Below are positions 14,702 to 22,096 of a stretch of 23,440 bases of DNA, in pieces. Position 1 is the stretch's first letter, and each line of letters opens with the position of its first letter. Origin of the DNA: a virus; the IMG/VR virus record IMGVR_UViG_3300022871_000117, positions 1-23,440 of that record. One strand, written 5' to 3'. A model generated the notes under the pieces. It was not told where the DNA came from and searched no databases. It saw only the letters and a list, made by a program, of their open reading frames with translations. Made by a program: the position numbers and the translations under genes.

Positions 14702-14753
14702 TTTATTTTTGTGTTGAGTTTAACCACTCCTGGTTGAGTATCTCCTCCGAGTG

Positions 14754-14780
14754 AAACTTAAAATAAAAAAAATTAAGTTT
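14754..14780 (-). terminator. Probable terminator behind the major capsid gene
   Basis: On the minus strand the arms AAACTTAA and TTAAGTTT (8 bp) bracket a loop with eight consecutive T residues. The T-run would act in archaeal termination even without the stem. It lies 15 nt after the capsid gene stop. Confidence 0.45.
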
Positions 14781-14794
14781 AGGTGTTTCAAACC

Positions 14795-15892
14795 TTACGA
14801 GGACGCACTTATTGCCGTAGCAATATTGTACGAAATAGCGATTGCATCAGTATGACGAGCTTGGAATCCGAAGTCTTCAATTAGCAATAACTGAACACGG
14901 TCGAATCTTGGATCATCCCATTTCTTAATCTTAAGAGTACGGGACATCTTTGCTGGTACACCTATAAACACTTCATCAGCATTAAACATAATGCATTCTG
15001 TCTGTGTTTCAGTAACTTCATCAACTACACCACTTGCGTTCAAGTTCTCTTGTACGTAGTTCGATTCTATGAATTGAACTCCGAAGATTGGTGGAATCTC
15101 GCCTTTGAATATTGTCGCATCGCCCTGGTACTTTTCCCAGGTTTGGATTTGTTCAATATTTCGTCTGGCTTGATCGCCCACAGAAGTGGATCCAATCATT
15201 ACGCAACGGTTCTTTCGTCCTTGTGCATATCGTCCCAATGACTTCAACAGCTTGGAGACAATTGTCTCATCAAACTCAGCGTTCGAAGCATCGACTCCAG
15301 TTGCACTTGCGAGTTTTCTCAAACCCTTAAATGCTTTCCTTACATCAGTTGCAACTGTTACGTCGCTGTCCTGATGCGTAGTGGAATCGTCTCCGTTAAT
15401 GATAGCGTTGATTTCCGCTTCCATTACTGAGTTGATCATATCTTCTTTCAAGATAGTCTCAATCTGCTCACTAGCGTTGTACTCCAGAAACTTATTGTCG
15501 ATCATCAAGTTGATGCTCAACGTTTTCAATTCAATCTCACGCTCATCCGTAGATGATGCTGTGTCTTGAACTGGCAACTGAGTTGACGGATCTGTAGTGG
15601 CTATCGAAGCACCGATGTAACTCGTGCTCCATCTAGTCGTGAATGAGGGAATCTTCATCTTTAGGCTCGTCATAGTCATCGTTGGGATTACCTGTCTATG
15701 CCATGACCTTTCGAAGATTTCTCGAATTATATCCGCAGACCACTTGGTCGGAATAAATTCTTCACCGCTATTTGTTGTGTCATATGTCAATGCTTTCTGG
15801 AAAAAGTTTTCGCTAGATGCATCGTCGTTAGAATCTGCAAGAACACTTAAGCTCTTGTAATATTCACCGCCGATTTTTGCTTTTTTCAACAT
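14795..15892 (-). CDS. Major capsid protein, HK97 fold, 365 aa
   Basis: It follows the protease/scaffold gene and has the layout of HK97-type capsid proteins: a helical N-terminal arm (about 1-45), then EEFIPTKWSADIIREIFERSW, a strand part (LKMKIPSFTTRW), a long spine-helix region (SEQIETILKEDMINSVMEAEINAIINGDD), and a C-terminal A-domain with GRKNRCVMIGSTSVGDQ and a strand-rich end (VQLLLIEDFGFQARHTDAIAI). There is no delta domain beyond the short N-arm; the scaffold is supplied by the protease fusion. The spacer to the upstream stop is 17 nt and contains GAAGGTC, a weak ribosome site. It builds the icosahedral head. Confidence 0.85.
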   Translation of the reverse strand: MLKKAKIGGEYYKSLSVLADSNDDASSENFFQKALTYDTTNSGEEFIPTKWSADIIREIFERSWHRQVIPTMTMTSLKMKIPSFTTRWSTSYIGASIATTDPSTQLPVQDTASSTDEREIELKTLSINLMIDNKFLEYNASEQIETILKEDMINSVMEAEINAIINGDDSTTHQDSDVTVATDVRKAFKGLRKLASATGVDASNAEFDETIVSKLLKSLGRYAQGRKNRCVMIGSTSVGDQARRNIEQIQTWEKYQGDATIFKGEIPPIFGVQFIESNYVQENLNASGVVDEVTETQTECIMFNADEVFIGVPAKMSRTLKIKKWDDPRFDRVQLLLIEDFGFQARHTDAIAISYNIATAISASS

Positions 15893-15909
15893 TTTTTTTG
15901 ACCTTCAAT

Positions 15910-17373
15910 TTAGTTCCTCAAGTAGTCCAAGAACGGAGTCCCTGATTTCGCTTGAGTTTTTTCTGCTGGGACTGGAGTTGCTGGTTCCTGTTCCGTTTTC
16001 TTTGATTTTCTAATTGCCTTCTCTGATTCTGATGGTAAGGACTTTTTAAATTCTGCAAGTTTGCTCTCTAGCTTTTCGTTCTTTGCTTTCTCATCTTCGA
16101 ATGCTTTCTTATAATCAGTCTTATCTTCGTCTTCAGCCTTTTCATCAACTGCCTTCTCCGGGATTACTTCATCTTCAGCCTTTTTCTCGTTTGGATCTTC
16201 TTCCGCATCGCCCTCATCAGCAACTTCGGTTCCTGCATCTTCTCCATCAACATCTTCAACAGACTTCTTAATTGGTTTATCTTTCTTAGAATCCTTTTTG
16301 CCTACTAGATCTTGATTAACATTCTTGTCGGCTTCATCAACTTGTTCTTTCTTAACCATCTTCAATGCTTCGTCTTCGGATTTACCGTCAGCAACCGCCT
16401 TATCAAAAGCCTTTTTCTGAGAATCGTTCAAGTCTTCTTTCTTAACCATGGTTTTATCTTGGGATTTATTGTATTTAAAGTTTTCTCCATCTGCGGATTT
16501 CTTAATCTTTAGTTTATTCTCAGCATCTTCATATCTTCCCATAGATTCTTTCATTAATTTTTGCTTTTGTCCGATGTCGATTTTGTTGGCTGCGAAGTCT
16601 GTCATTATTTGGTTTACTTCACTTCCCCATTTCTTATGAAGTTCCTGGACCTTGCCTTCTATTTCTTCTGAGTGATTTCCTTGGCCTGTGCCTTTCTTAG
16701 GTCCGCTTCCTGGTCCGCCCTTTTTAATTTCCTTACCTTTCATGAAAGACCTTGGATCCCTCTCTTTAAGTATTTTTCTGGCCTTTTGGAAGGCTCCCAT
16801 CATCATCGAGGCTCCATTGATTGGTATGCTCGTCAGACTCACTTCGGTTGCGGTGGCCTTTTTAGCAACGGTGATTGTCATGTCGTTTGCTTCGTCGTAG
16901 TAGGATTCGACTTCTAAAAATGAGCCTCCCATTGAGAGTCCGTCTAGGGATCCGTTTAGGATGCTCTGCCATATCTCATAAGACCTTTGATGGTCCTCGT
17001 TAAGTTTTGCGAGAATCATGAGTCCTTTCGAGTCTGTAGCCGTTGCAACAATTATCCCGGATGCAATGTCTGAGTAATCGTGATTTAAGAATATTTTATT
17101 GTACGGCGCGCTTGTTAATCCTGGGGCTAGTTCTTCGAGTGTCTCGATTGGAAAGAGATCCCCTTGCATGTCTACTTTTTCAACATTGGCATAACCCCAA
17201 AAATATTTCCCCGATTCTAGGTTAAGTTCTTTGAATTGTTCCGGCATTGATTCGTAGCCTAGGTTCTGGGTTTGTAGCTTATCCTCGTCGTCATTCAGTT
17301 GGAAACTCTTCCTTAATTTGAGAGGCATGTTAAATTTACACTCTCCGTTGGCCATAACAAGTATTTGATTCAT
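15910..17373 (-). CDS. HK97-type prohead protease fused to a scaffold-like tail, 487 aa
   Basis: The protease domain is about residues 50-200: YFWGYANVEKVDMQGDLF, then FLNHDYS with H98 as the probable catalytic histidine, and GSLDGLSMGGSF with S147 as the nucleophile; ATEVSLTSIPIN (E177) matches the conserved end of the family. A linker with GGPGSGP (about 219-225) follows. From about 240 to 470 the chain is highly charged (runs of K, E and D) and helical, ending with coiled-coil-like EKAKNEKLESKLAEFKKSLP; this is typical of a scaffold that is cut away during maturation. Its start has the best TATA box in the window (17391-17404), about 24 nt upstream of the ATG, supporting a leaderless start. 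It feeds directly into the capsid gene. Confidence 0.85.
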   Translation of the reverse strand: MNQILVMANGECKFNMPLKLRKSFQLNDDEDKLQTQNLGYESMPEQFKELNLESGKYFWGYANVEKVDMQGDLFPIETLEELAPGLTSAPYNKIFLNHDYSDIASGIIVATATDSKGLMILAKLNEDHQRSYEIWQSILNGSLDGLSMGGSFLEVESYYDEANDMTITVAKKATATEVSLTSIPINGASMMMGAFQKARKILKERDPRSFMKGKEIKKGGPGSGPKKGTGQGNHSEEIEGKVQELHKKWGSEVNQIMTDFAANKIDIGQKQKLMKESMGRYEDAENKLKIKKSADGENFKYNKSQDKTMVKKEDLNDSQKKAFDKAVADGKSEDEALKMVKKEQVDEADKNVNQDLVGKKDSKKDKPIKKSVEDVDGEDAGTEVADEGDAEEDPNEKKAEDEVIPEKAVDEKAEDEDKTDYKKAFEDEKAKNEKLESKLAEFKKSLPSESEKAIRKSKKTEQEPATPVPAEKTQAKSGTPFLDYLRN

Positions 17374-17390
17374 GATTATTCTAGTTTTCT

Positions 17391-17404
17391 GATTTATATA
17401 AATC
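17391..17404 (-). promoter_or_regulatory. TATA box of the protease / capsid transcript
   Basis: The sequence GATTTATATAAATC is a perfect palindrome and lies about 24 nt upstream of the ATG at 17373. It is the clearest TATA box in the window, as expected for capsid genes expressed at high level. Confidence 0.7.
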
Positions 17405-17421
17405 TTACTCCTAGATTAAAA

Positions 17422-17516
17422 TGTGGGCTGGTTCCAAGCACACTTAGTCGTAGCCGACCACGACACCCACTTCCCAGTCTTTCCCAGTGGATAGACCGGT
17501 AAGGTTAGCATTCTGA
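17422..17516 (-). ncRNA. Structured non-coding interval, candidate RNA
   Basis: Between the tRNA-like gene and the protease promoter no reading frame is evident, but several stems can be drawn on the minus strand: GTCGT with ACGAC (17447-17464); CCGGTCT with AGACTGG (17493-17499 with 17474-17480); and ATCCACT with AGTGGGT (17486-17492 with 17465-17471), the last overlapping the loop of the former, so the two are alternative or form a pseudoknot; plus a weaker GTG/GCT stem at 17422-17442. Its G+C content is visibly higher than that of the flanks. It may be a processed part of the tRNA transcript or an independent RNA; its function is unknown. Confidence 0.35.
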
Positions 17517-17534
17517 ACCCTAAATTTAGCCGAT

Positions 17535-17608
17535 GCAAACAGCAGGGAATCGAACTCTGCACCTCAAGATATAAATACCTTACGCCCTTGCCTTTGGACT
17601 ATGCTTGC
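17535..17608 (-). tRNA. tRNA-like gene with an abnormal anticodon loop (anticodon not assignable)
   Basis: The minus strand folds as a cloverleaf: acceptor GCAAGCA with TGTTTGC (7 bp, one G-U), TA at positions 8-9, D arm GTCC-AAAGGCAA-GGGC, variable loop AGGTG, and T arm CAGAG-TTCGATT-CCCTG (one A-C mismatch). Two things are odd. The anticodon arm pairs as TAAGG with TCTTG, leaving an eight-base loop TATTTATA, or AAGGT with ATCTT, leaving six; a seven-base loop cannot be formed. And one extra C lies between the T stem and the acceptor strand. No CCA is encoded. It is either a decayed tRNA, a frameshift-suppressor-like tRNA, or a tRNA mimic. Confidence 0.6.
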
Positions 17609-17639
17609 TATCTAAATAAAAAATAATTATACTATGGTC

Positions 17640-17927
17640 TTAACCAAGCTGTGTTCTTAGTTCAGATATCATCTCTGCTCTATTTCTAATTACTTCAAAA
17701 CAATCTTCTAATCTTCTCTCAATTTCATCAAGTTTTGTCATAGATTGTTTTTCTACACCTTCTTCAGAATCTGTTTTTGTTTCTACTATATTAAAAAAAG
17801 CATGGTGCATTCCCCTAACTTCTCGAGATTCTGCAGTTATTCTTCCTAGAAGATCTACCGCCTTTCTTATAGTCTCTTCAATTCTAGCAGCAACGCATGG
17901 TTCCGGACACTTATCATCTTCATCCAT
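17640..17927 (-). CDS. Small coiled-coil protein of unknown function, 95 aa
   Basis: The protein is acidic at the start (MDEDDKCPEPC, with two cysteines four residues apart) and otherwise helical, with a likely coiled coil near the end (IERRLEDCFEVIRNRAEMI). No family is recognised. It is one of the few genes here with a strong ribosome site (GGAGGT, 6 nt before the ATG), and a TATA box (17979-17990) about 55 nt upstream, giving a leader of some 30 nt. Unlike its leaderless neighbours, it could thus be controlled at translation. Its place between portal and protease genes does not define its role. Confidence 0.7.
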   Translation of the reverse strand: MDEDDKCPEPCVAARIEETIRKAVDLLGRITAESREVRGMHHAFFNIVETKTDSEEGVEKQSMTKLDEIERRLEDCFEVIRNRAEMISELRTQLG

Positions 17928-17973
17928 TTTTTACCTCCATTTTATTTAGTTTGTTTCCTATCTAAACAACAAC

Positions 17974-17989
17974 TCTTTTCTTTTTAAAA
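17974..17989 (-). promoter_or_regulatory. Promoter of the 95-aa gene, shared 16-bp element
   Basis: The minus strand reads TTTTAAAAAGAAAAGA, identical to the element upstream of the homing endonuclease gene (14155-14170). Here the ATG is about 50 nt away and a Shine-Dalgarno site lies between. Confidence 0.6.
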
Positions 17990-17993
17990 TCTC

Positions 17994-20009
17994 CTATTCC
18001 ATGGTGAAAGTCAAAACGTCTCTGTCATTAGGCATAAATGGCGGGGCTAATCCGGAGTAGACTTTGTTTTTGTAGGTGATTTTGAATATTTTGTCGAGGC
18101 CGATTGCTTTCTCTGGGGTTCCGTATTTGGCTCCGAACTTCTTGGATTGCTCGCTTGTTCGATTGTCGTTTGTGATGACTAGGTACTTTTTGACTGGGGC
18201 TTTGGATCCCTGCATTGCGTTAAGGCTCCCCATATTGTTGGCTCGGTTCATCTCGGTTCGAACTAGGGTCTTGGTGTGGCCCTTTGCGGAGTCTCGGATT
18301 TTGTCTAGGGCCTTTTTGATGTCGGTTGCGGATTGGTTGTTAATGAATCCCACCTCTAGCACTCGCTTGATGTTTGCCAGTTCTCGGTCTGTGCTTGTTT
18401 TGACTTGGTCCAAATTGTAATCCCTTAAGAATGTTATTTCGTCTTGGTTTGGTTGGAATGCTTTCCCGATCTTCTTTGACACCTTTTGTCCGGCATCAAT
18501 GTATTGGCTTTGAACGAATGTCGCGAATGCAACCCCCATCCCGGATTGACTAAACATCCTATCCATCTGGCTCATCAAATCATCCGTCACAGCTTTCTGA
18601 AACTTTCCGTTTCTCTTTTCTAGATCAACTTTTTTTTTAGCGAGACTTATTGCCTCATCGTAGAATTTGTTTAATGGACTGAGAACCTCAGCCTCTTTTT
18701 TTAGGCTTACTACTGGAGATTTTACGTTTTTTTTTACGACTTTTTTTAAGGATTTTTCAATCTTTCGTTCGGTTGGTTCTTCAACTGGTGCTTCGGTTTC
18801 TCCGGTTGGATTTGCATCGGACCATATCTCATCCGCGCCTGGGTATTCGGCTGGATCGAACTCTGGGTATCCGATTTGGACTCGGGCCTCGTTTAGTGTG
18901 ACTAGCCCCTTCATCTTATTAACAATGTTCAGTTCCCTTTCCTCGTCTCGCTTGCTCGCCTTCTTACAAACAAACTTAATCTTATCAAATCCTAATCTAG
19001 GAAGTAATTCTGTGTTTGTCTTGTAGGCATGAGAGTTTTGTTTTGCTATCACTCGCCTGTCATAGGCCTGGAGCTGCACGTCTGAATTTGCTTTGTTCGA
19101 GTCCCCTGGCAAACTCATCATAATTGGCGGAACGCCCAACCCGATTAAAATTTCGTTTCGACATTCGATGTATCCCTTTTGGAAGTCGACATCTTTCTGG
19201 TTTAGGAAACTCTCGTATTTGATGTTGGTCCCTCTCAAGAATAAATCTTTTTGAGGATCGTTCTTTCCTTCAATGATTAGTTCGACATTGTCGTTGTACA
19301 TATCTTCAGACATATCCCCTGGAAAAGTCCACACCCCTCTTGGCTTGTGGTTTTGGAAAATTGCCCCATTGTATTTCTCGATGAACTTTCTGATTGCTCC
19401 GGAGTAGAGGATTGTTGAAACTAAACTCAGGCCGTAGTCCCTATCTCCAAATGCATTAAATCTATAATGAATAATATCGCTTGGTTCTAATCTCGCTACA
19501 GTTTTGCCATCGAGTTTCTGGACGTACTTGTCTACCTCTCCGGTTTTTTTGTTTTTAATTTCGATGGATGGTGTTTCAATAATGTACGAATCAAACTTAA
19601 GGACTCCTTCGTTTAGAAATGTTTGGACCTCCTGATATGCGTCATCATAAACTCCCAAGCATAGTTGGATATTTCTCCACTTCTCCATGTAGTTGTCTCG
19701 GTAGAATAATTCTTCGGCATCTTTCTTTTGCTGTTCTGCTTCTGGAGTATCTTCCAACAATTCGAAGTCATACCCGGCGCACACATTATCGACATCGGTT
19801 TGGATCGCTGCCCTAATCACCGCATCACTAAAAAAATAATCTCTGAGCATTATCTGGTTGACTTTGTAATCTGGTTTTTTCGAGGAGTCTGATTTCTTCC
19901 CGGCTTTTGTAACTTCTGGGGTTGCCGTGTCTACGTAGTTTTTTAGGAAATTTCGGGCCGTTTTCTTAAAAAATCCTTCATTCTTTGGCTTTTCTTCATT
20001 TTTTTCCAT
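17994..20009 (-). CDS. Portal protein fused to a MuF-like head-morphogenesis domain, 671 aa
   Basis: The portal part covers about the first 400 residues: DYFFSDAVIRAAIQTDVDNV, a beta part with EPSDIIHYRFNAFGDRDYGLS, and the clip/stem/crown region with GYIECRNEILIGLGVPPIMM. After a charged linker comes a MuF-like domain (about the last 225 residues): GFINNQSATDIKKALDKI, then TKTLVRTEMNRANNMGSLNA, the R-T-E-x-x-R-x-x-N signature, and PPFMPNDRD at the end where P-P-x-H-P-N-C-R is usual, so the last cysteine is replaced. The portal forms the packaging ring. The start at 20009 is chosen because a TATA-like box (20026-20038) lies about 23 nt upstream; an in-frame ATG at 20051 would add 14 residues and overlap the zinc-ribbon gene. 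Confidence 0.85.
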   Translation of the reverse strand: MEKNEEKPKNEGFFKKTARNFLKNYVDTATPEVTKAGKKSDSSKKPDYKVNQIMLRDYFFSDAVIRAAIQTDVDNVCAGYDFELLEDTPEAEQQKKDAEELFYRDNYMEKWRNIQLCLGVYDDAYQEVQTFLNEGVLKFDSYIIETPSIEIKNKKTGEVDKYVQKLDGKTVARLEPSDIIHYRFNAFGDRDYGLSLVSTILYSGAIRKFIEKYNGAIFQNHKPRGVWTFPGDMSEDMYNDNVELIIEGKNDPQKDLFLRGTNIKYESFLNQKDVDFQKGYIECRNEILIGLGVPPIMMSLPGDSNKANSDVQLQAYDRRVIAKQNSHAYKTNTELLPRLGFDKIKFVCKKASKRDEERELNIVNKMKGLVTLNEARVQIGYPEFDPAEYPGADEIWSDANPTGETEAPVEEPTERKIEKSLKKVVKKNVKSPVVSLKKEAEVLSPLNKFYDEAISLAKKKVDLEKRNGKFQKAVTDDLMSQMDRMFSQSGMGVAFATFVQSQYIDAGQKVSKKIGKAFQPNQDEITFLRDYNLDQVKTSTDRELANIKRVLEVGFINNQSATDIKKALDKIRDSAKGHTKTLVRTEMNRANNMGSLNAMQGSKAPVKKYLVITNDNRTSEQSKKFGAKYGTPEKAIGLDKIFKITYKNKVYSGLAPPFMPNDRDVLTFTME

Positions 20010-20025
20010 GATATATTGAGTTTTC

Positions 20026-20038
20026 TTTAAATTAAATA
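20026..20038 (-). promoter_or_regulatory. TATA-like box of the portal gene
   Basis: The minus strand reads TATTTAATTTAAA, about 23 nt upstream of the ATG at 20009 and partly inside the end of the zinc-ribbon gene. It argues for 20009 over 20051 as the portal start. Confidence 0.5.
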
Positions 20039-20238
20039 CCTTTCGGAACAATCCACTTCATTCTTGTGTATTTCTTTGAGCATCTGGTTGAGCATGTTTT
20101 GGCGTTCCTTGGTCTGATTCCTACCGGGATTCTGTTGTGTCTTCGGCTTTTTGAAACATAATATTTCCTTCCGCATCCTGGAATTATGCAAACTCTTTCC
20201 TCATAAACTTTTCTTAATTTCTTAGGATCCGTTATCAT
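20032..20238 (-). CDS. Small zinc-ribbon protein, 68 aa
   Basis: Four cysteines form a likely zinc site: C17-x4-C22 (CIIPGC) and C49-x3-C53 (CSTRC), about 26 residues apart. The protein is strongly basic throughout (runs such as KSRRHNR and SKKYTRMK), which fits nucleic-acid binding. The second half, CSTRCSKKY, resembles the C-S-x-x-C-x-x-x-x end of small zinc ribbons common in phages and cellular proteins. It starts in an ATGA overlap with the stop of the large terminase gene and ends near the portal start, so it is made with the packaging proteins. A role in DNA recognition during packaging is inference; no specific family is recognised. Confidence 0.75.
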   Translation of the reverse strand: MITDPKKLRKVYEERVCIIPGCGRKYYVSKSRRHNRIPVGIRPRNAKTCSTRCSKKYTRMKWIVPKGI

Positions 20239-21617
20239 CCGGACCTCACGCTAAACCCGGACTTGTTTAGTTCGAACTGCATCCTGATCATAACCGCATC
20301 GGAATAATCTGGGGACCTTCCAAGTGATTTCTTAATTTCATCTTTTCCTACAATGTCTTGCACTAGGTCGTTGTCCGGGTCCTTGGATTTTAGGTGGCAT
20401 AAATCTTCGACTAGGCCTTCTTTTATTTCTGGGCTAATTTCCTTAAAGATTGAGATTCTTCCGAGGTTGATGTAGTCTGCTAATCTGTAGTAGCATTGGG
20501 CTTTTAGGTTTCGGTAGTTTTGAAGTTTGTCTTTCTTTTCTTGCTCGGTTCGGATTGGACTAGAGTTGTTTACGAATCCCTTGATGCCTGGATAAAAGTC
20601 TTTGACTCCCCCACCAACCCCATCTTCATCAACTTGGATGTTCGATGTTGGGACTTGCCACTTACTTGCTAATTGATAGAGTATGTCCCGGACTTCTTTG
20701 ACGCTCGTCTTGGGATATTTCCACGCTCCAATAATATGGAATCCCTGCCATAATAAAACAACCGTCAAGTCATCTCCAAATCTAGCCGGATCACAAGTTA
20801 TGTATCTGGCCTTGTTTATTCGTGGCGCGCTGGTGAACATATCGTCCATTTTATCTCGGTCGATTAGCAATGCTGGGTCGTCATCATACTCCCAATCTCC
20901 AAACATCAACCGAGCTTTTTTTGCCTTGTCCTTAATCTCCGACAATGACTCTCCATAAGATTCTGCGGTATGAGGATTGTCTAGGTATAGTGATTGTAGG
21001 AAGACTCTGCTTTCTGGGAGAGTTCCTTCTTTCCATGGTTTATAATATTCGTAATAGGCCCAATGTCGTTTCGGGTTGCAAGTCATCAGTAATTTTGGGA
21101 AGATGTTATATTCTTTGTTCATGTGCCGGTTGATTCGGGATTTGAGTGTGTCGTATGCTCCGAAGTTCTGCTCACCTATCTCCTCTAGCCAACCGGACGT
21201 ATACTCCGAACTTCCAAATCTTTCGTAGAGTGGGTCGCTTGGTAAGTAGGCCACATCTAGAAGGTCAATTGTGGATCCGTTGTAAAAGTGAATAACGTGG
21301 TACTTCCCATCGAACCACCAATCGATTCCGTTCTTTAGGTTGTGGGCTTTGCAGAATTTTAAAAATGTGATGTAGGTTGTCATCATCAAACGCTTCAGTT
21401 CATTCCTTCCGATAAACATTCTAATCTCTGGATAAGCCAAGCACATCCCGACTTCCCAAGCCACACCCAAATAAGATTTCCCCCCTCCGGCTCCTCCGCC
21501 GAATAAAAGGAATCTTGTTATTCTGTCGTTAAGATACTTAAGTGCAGTGCTTTGTCTTGGGGTGGCGATGAAGTCTTTCATATTTTTATATTTTTGATTG
21601 TGAATCCCCACAAGCAT
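20235..21617 (-). CDS. terL: Terminase large subunit, 460 aa
   Basis: ATPase: Walker A GGGAGGGKS (about 40-48), Walker B SGWLEEIGE (about 141-149, with the paired acidic residues at 145-146) and motif III LLMTCNP (about 176-182). Nuclease: D276 in YITCDPARFGDD with D282/D283, D330/D332 in IQVDEDGVGGG, and D437/D440 in SPDYSDAVMI, so the RNase H-like acidic set is complete. Both activities are thus likely intact: it pumps viral DNA into the prohead through the portal and cuts the genome. Two starts are possible: 21617, and 21581 (MKDFIATPRQSTALKYL), the latter being where the usual terminase N-terminus begins. No good TATA box separates them. Confidence 0.95.
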   Translation of the reverse strand: MLVGIHNQKYKNMKDFIATPRQSTALKYLNDRITRFLLFGGGAGGGKSYLGVAWEVGMCLAYPEIRMFIGRNELKRLMMTTYITFLKFCKAHNLKNGIDWWFDGKYHVIHFYNGSTIDLLDVAYLPSDPLYERFGSSEYTSGWLEEIGEQNFGAYDTLKSRINRHMNKEYNIFPKLLMTCNPKRHWAYYEYYKPWKEGTLPESRVFLQSLYLDNPHTAESYGESLSEIKDKAKKARLMFGDWEYDDDPALLIDRDKMDDMFTSAPRINKARYITCDPARFGDDLTVVLLWQGFHIIGAWKYPKTSVKEVRDILYQLASKWQVPTSNIQVDEDGVGGGVKDFYPGIKGFVNNSSPIRTEQEKKDKLQNYRNLKAQCYYRLADYINLGRISIFKEISPEIKEGLVEDLCHLKSKDPDNDLVQDIVGKDEIKKSLGRSPDYSDAVMIRMQFELNKSGFSVRSG

Positions 21618-21651
21618 TGGGGAAATAATAATAACTTACTCTGATACTGGT

Positions 21652-22071
21652 TTAATTCTTTGCCTTAGTCTTCTCGTGCTGGATGCTTTTATCAATTTTA
21701 AACTGTTCAAGATTTTCCATCACTTTTATGATAGCTTGTAGGTCGACTTTTGTAAGAACCTTCCCGCCTGGATTATAGCATAGATGCAACTTTGGTTCCA
21801 AGCTATCATAACCAGTATTATTCTCATCCTTATTCATAAAATGTATCTGGCCTATCAAATTTGGATTTCCATCTTCTGTCTTAAACGATTTCCAATGCTT
21901 GCTGTCTTCTACTTCTACGAATGGTAGATTAGAACTTTCAATCATATCAATCTCATTATCAGCCTCTACAAATATACTTCTCTGTATACATAGTCTCAAG
22001 CTTGATGGAGCATCGGTTTTATCAATTTCGTTCGTAATGTCGTCAGTATTACTGTCTGTGTCTTTTGTCAT
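21652..22071 (-). CDS. Acidic protein of unknown function, 139 aa
   Basis: The first 25 residues are polar and acidic (D, T, N, S-rich) and probably disordered. The middle has strand-like parts (LRLCIQRSIFVEADNE) and LIGQIHFMNKDE; around residue 97 is LHLCYNPGGK; the last 35 residues are helical and lysine-rich (LQAIIKVMENLEQF). No motif for an enzyme is seen. It has a clear ribosome site (GGAGG, 7 nt before the ATG), one of the two strong ones in the window. It is placed between small and large terminase genes. The family is not recognised; it is not an obvious split part of either terminase. Confidence 0.7.
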   Translation of the reverse strand: MTKDTDSNTDDITNEIDKTDAPSSLRLCIQRSIFVEADNEIDMIESSNLPFVEVEDSKHWKSFKTEDGNPNLIGQIHFMNKDENNTGYDSLEPKLHLCYNPGGKVLTKVDLQAIIKVMENLEQFKIDKSIQHEKTKAKN

Positions 22072-22096
22072 ATTTTTCCTCCATTTTTTAATTTAG

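Noticed and set aside
17410-17534. A second complete tRNA gene
   Set aside because: A T-loop-like GGTTCAGAA occurs, but no D arm or 7-bp acceptor stem could be paired at the right distances, so I kept only a generic structured-RNA call.
17535-17608. Attachment site in the tRNA-like gene
   Set aside because: No integrase is in the window, and without the host tRNA sequence an attP core cannot be recognised.
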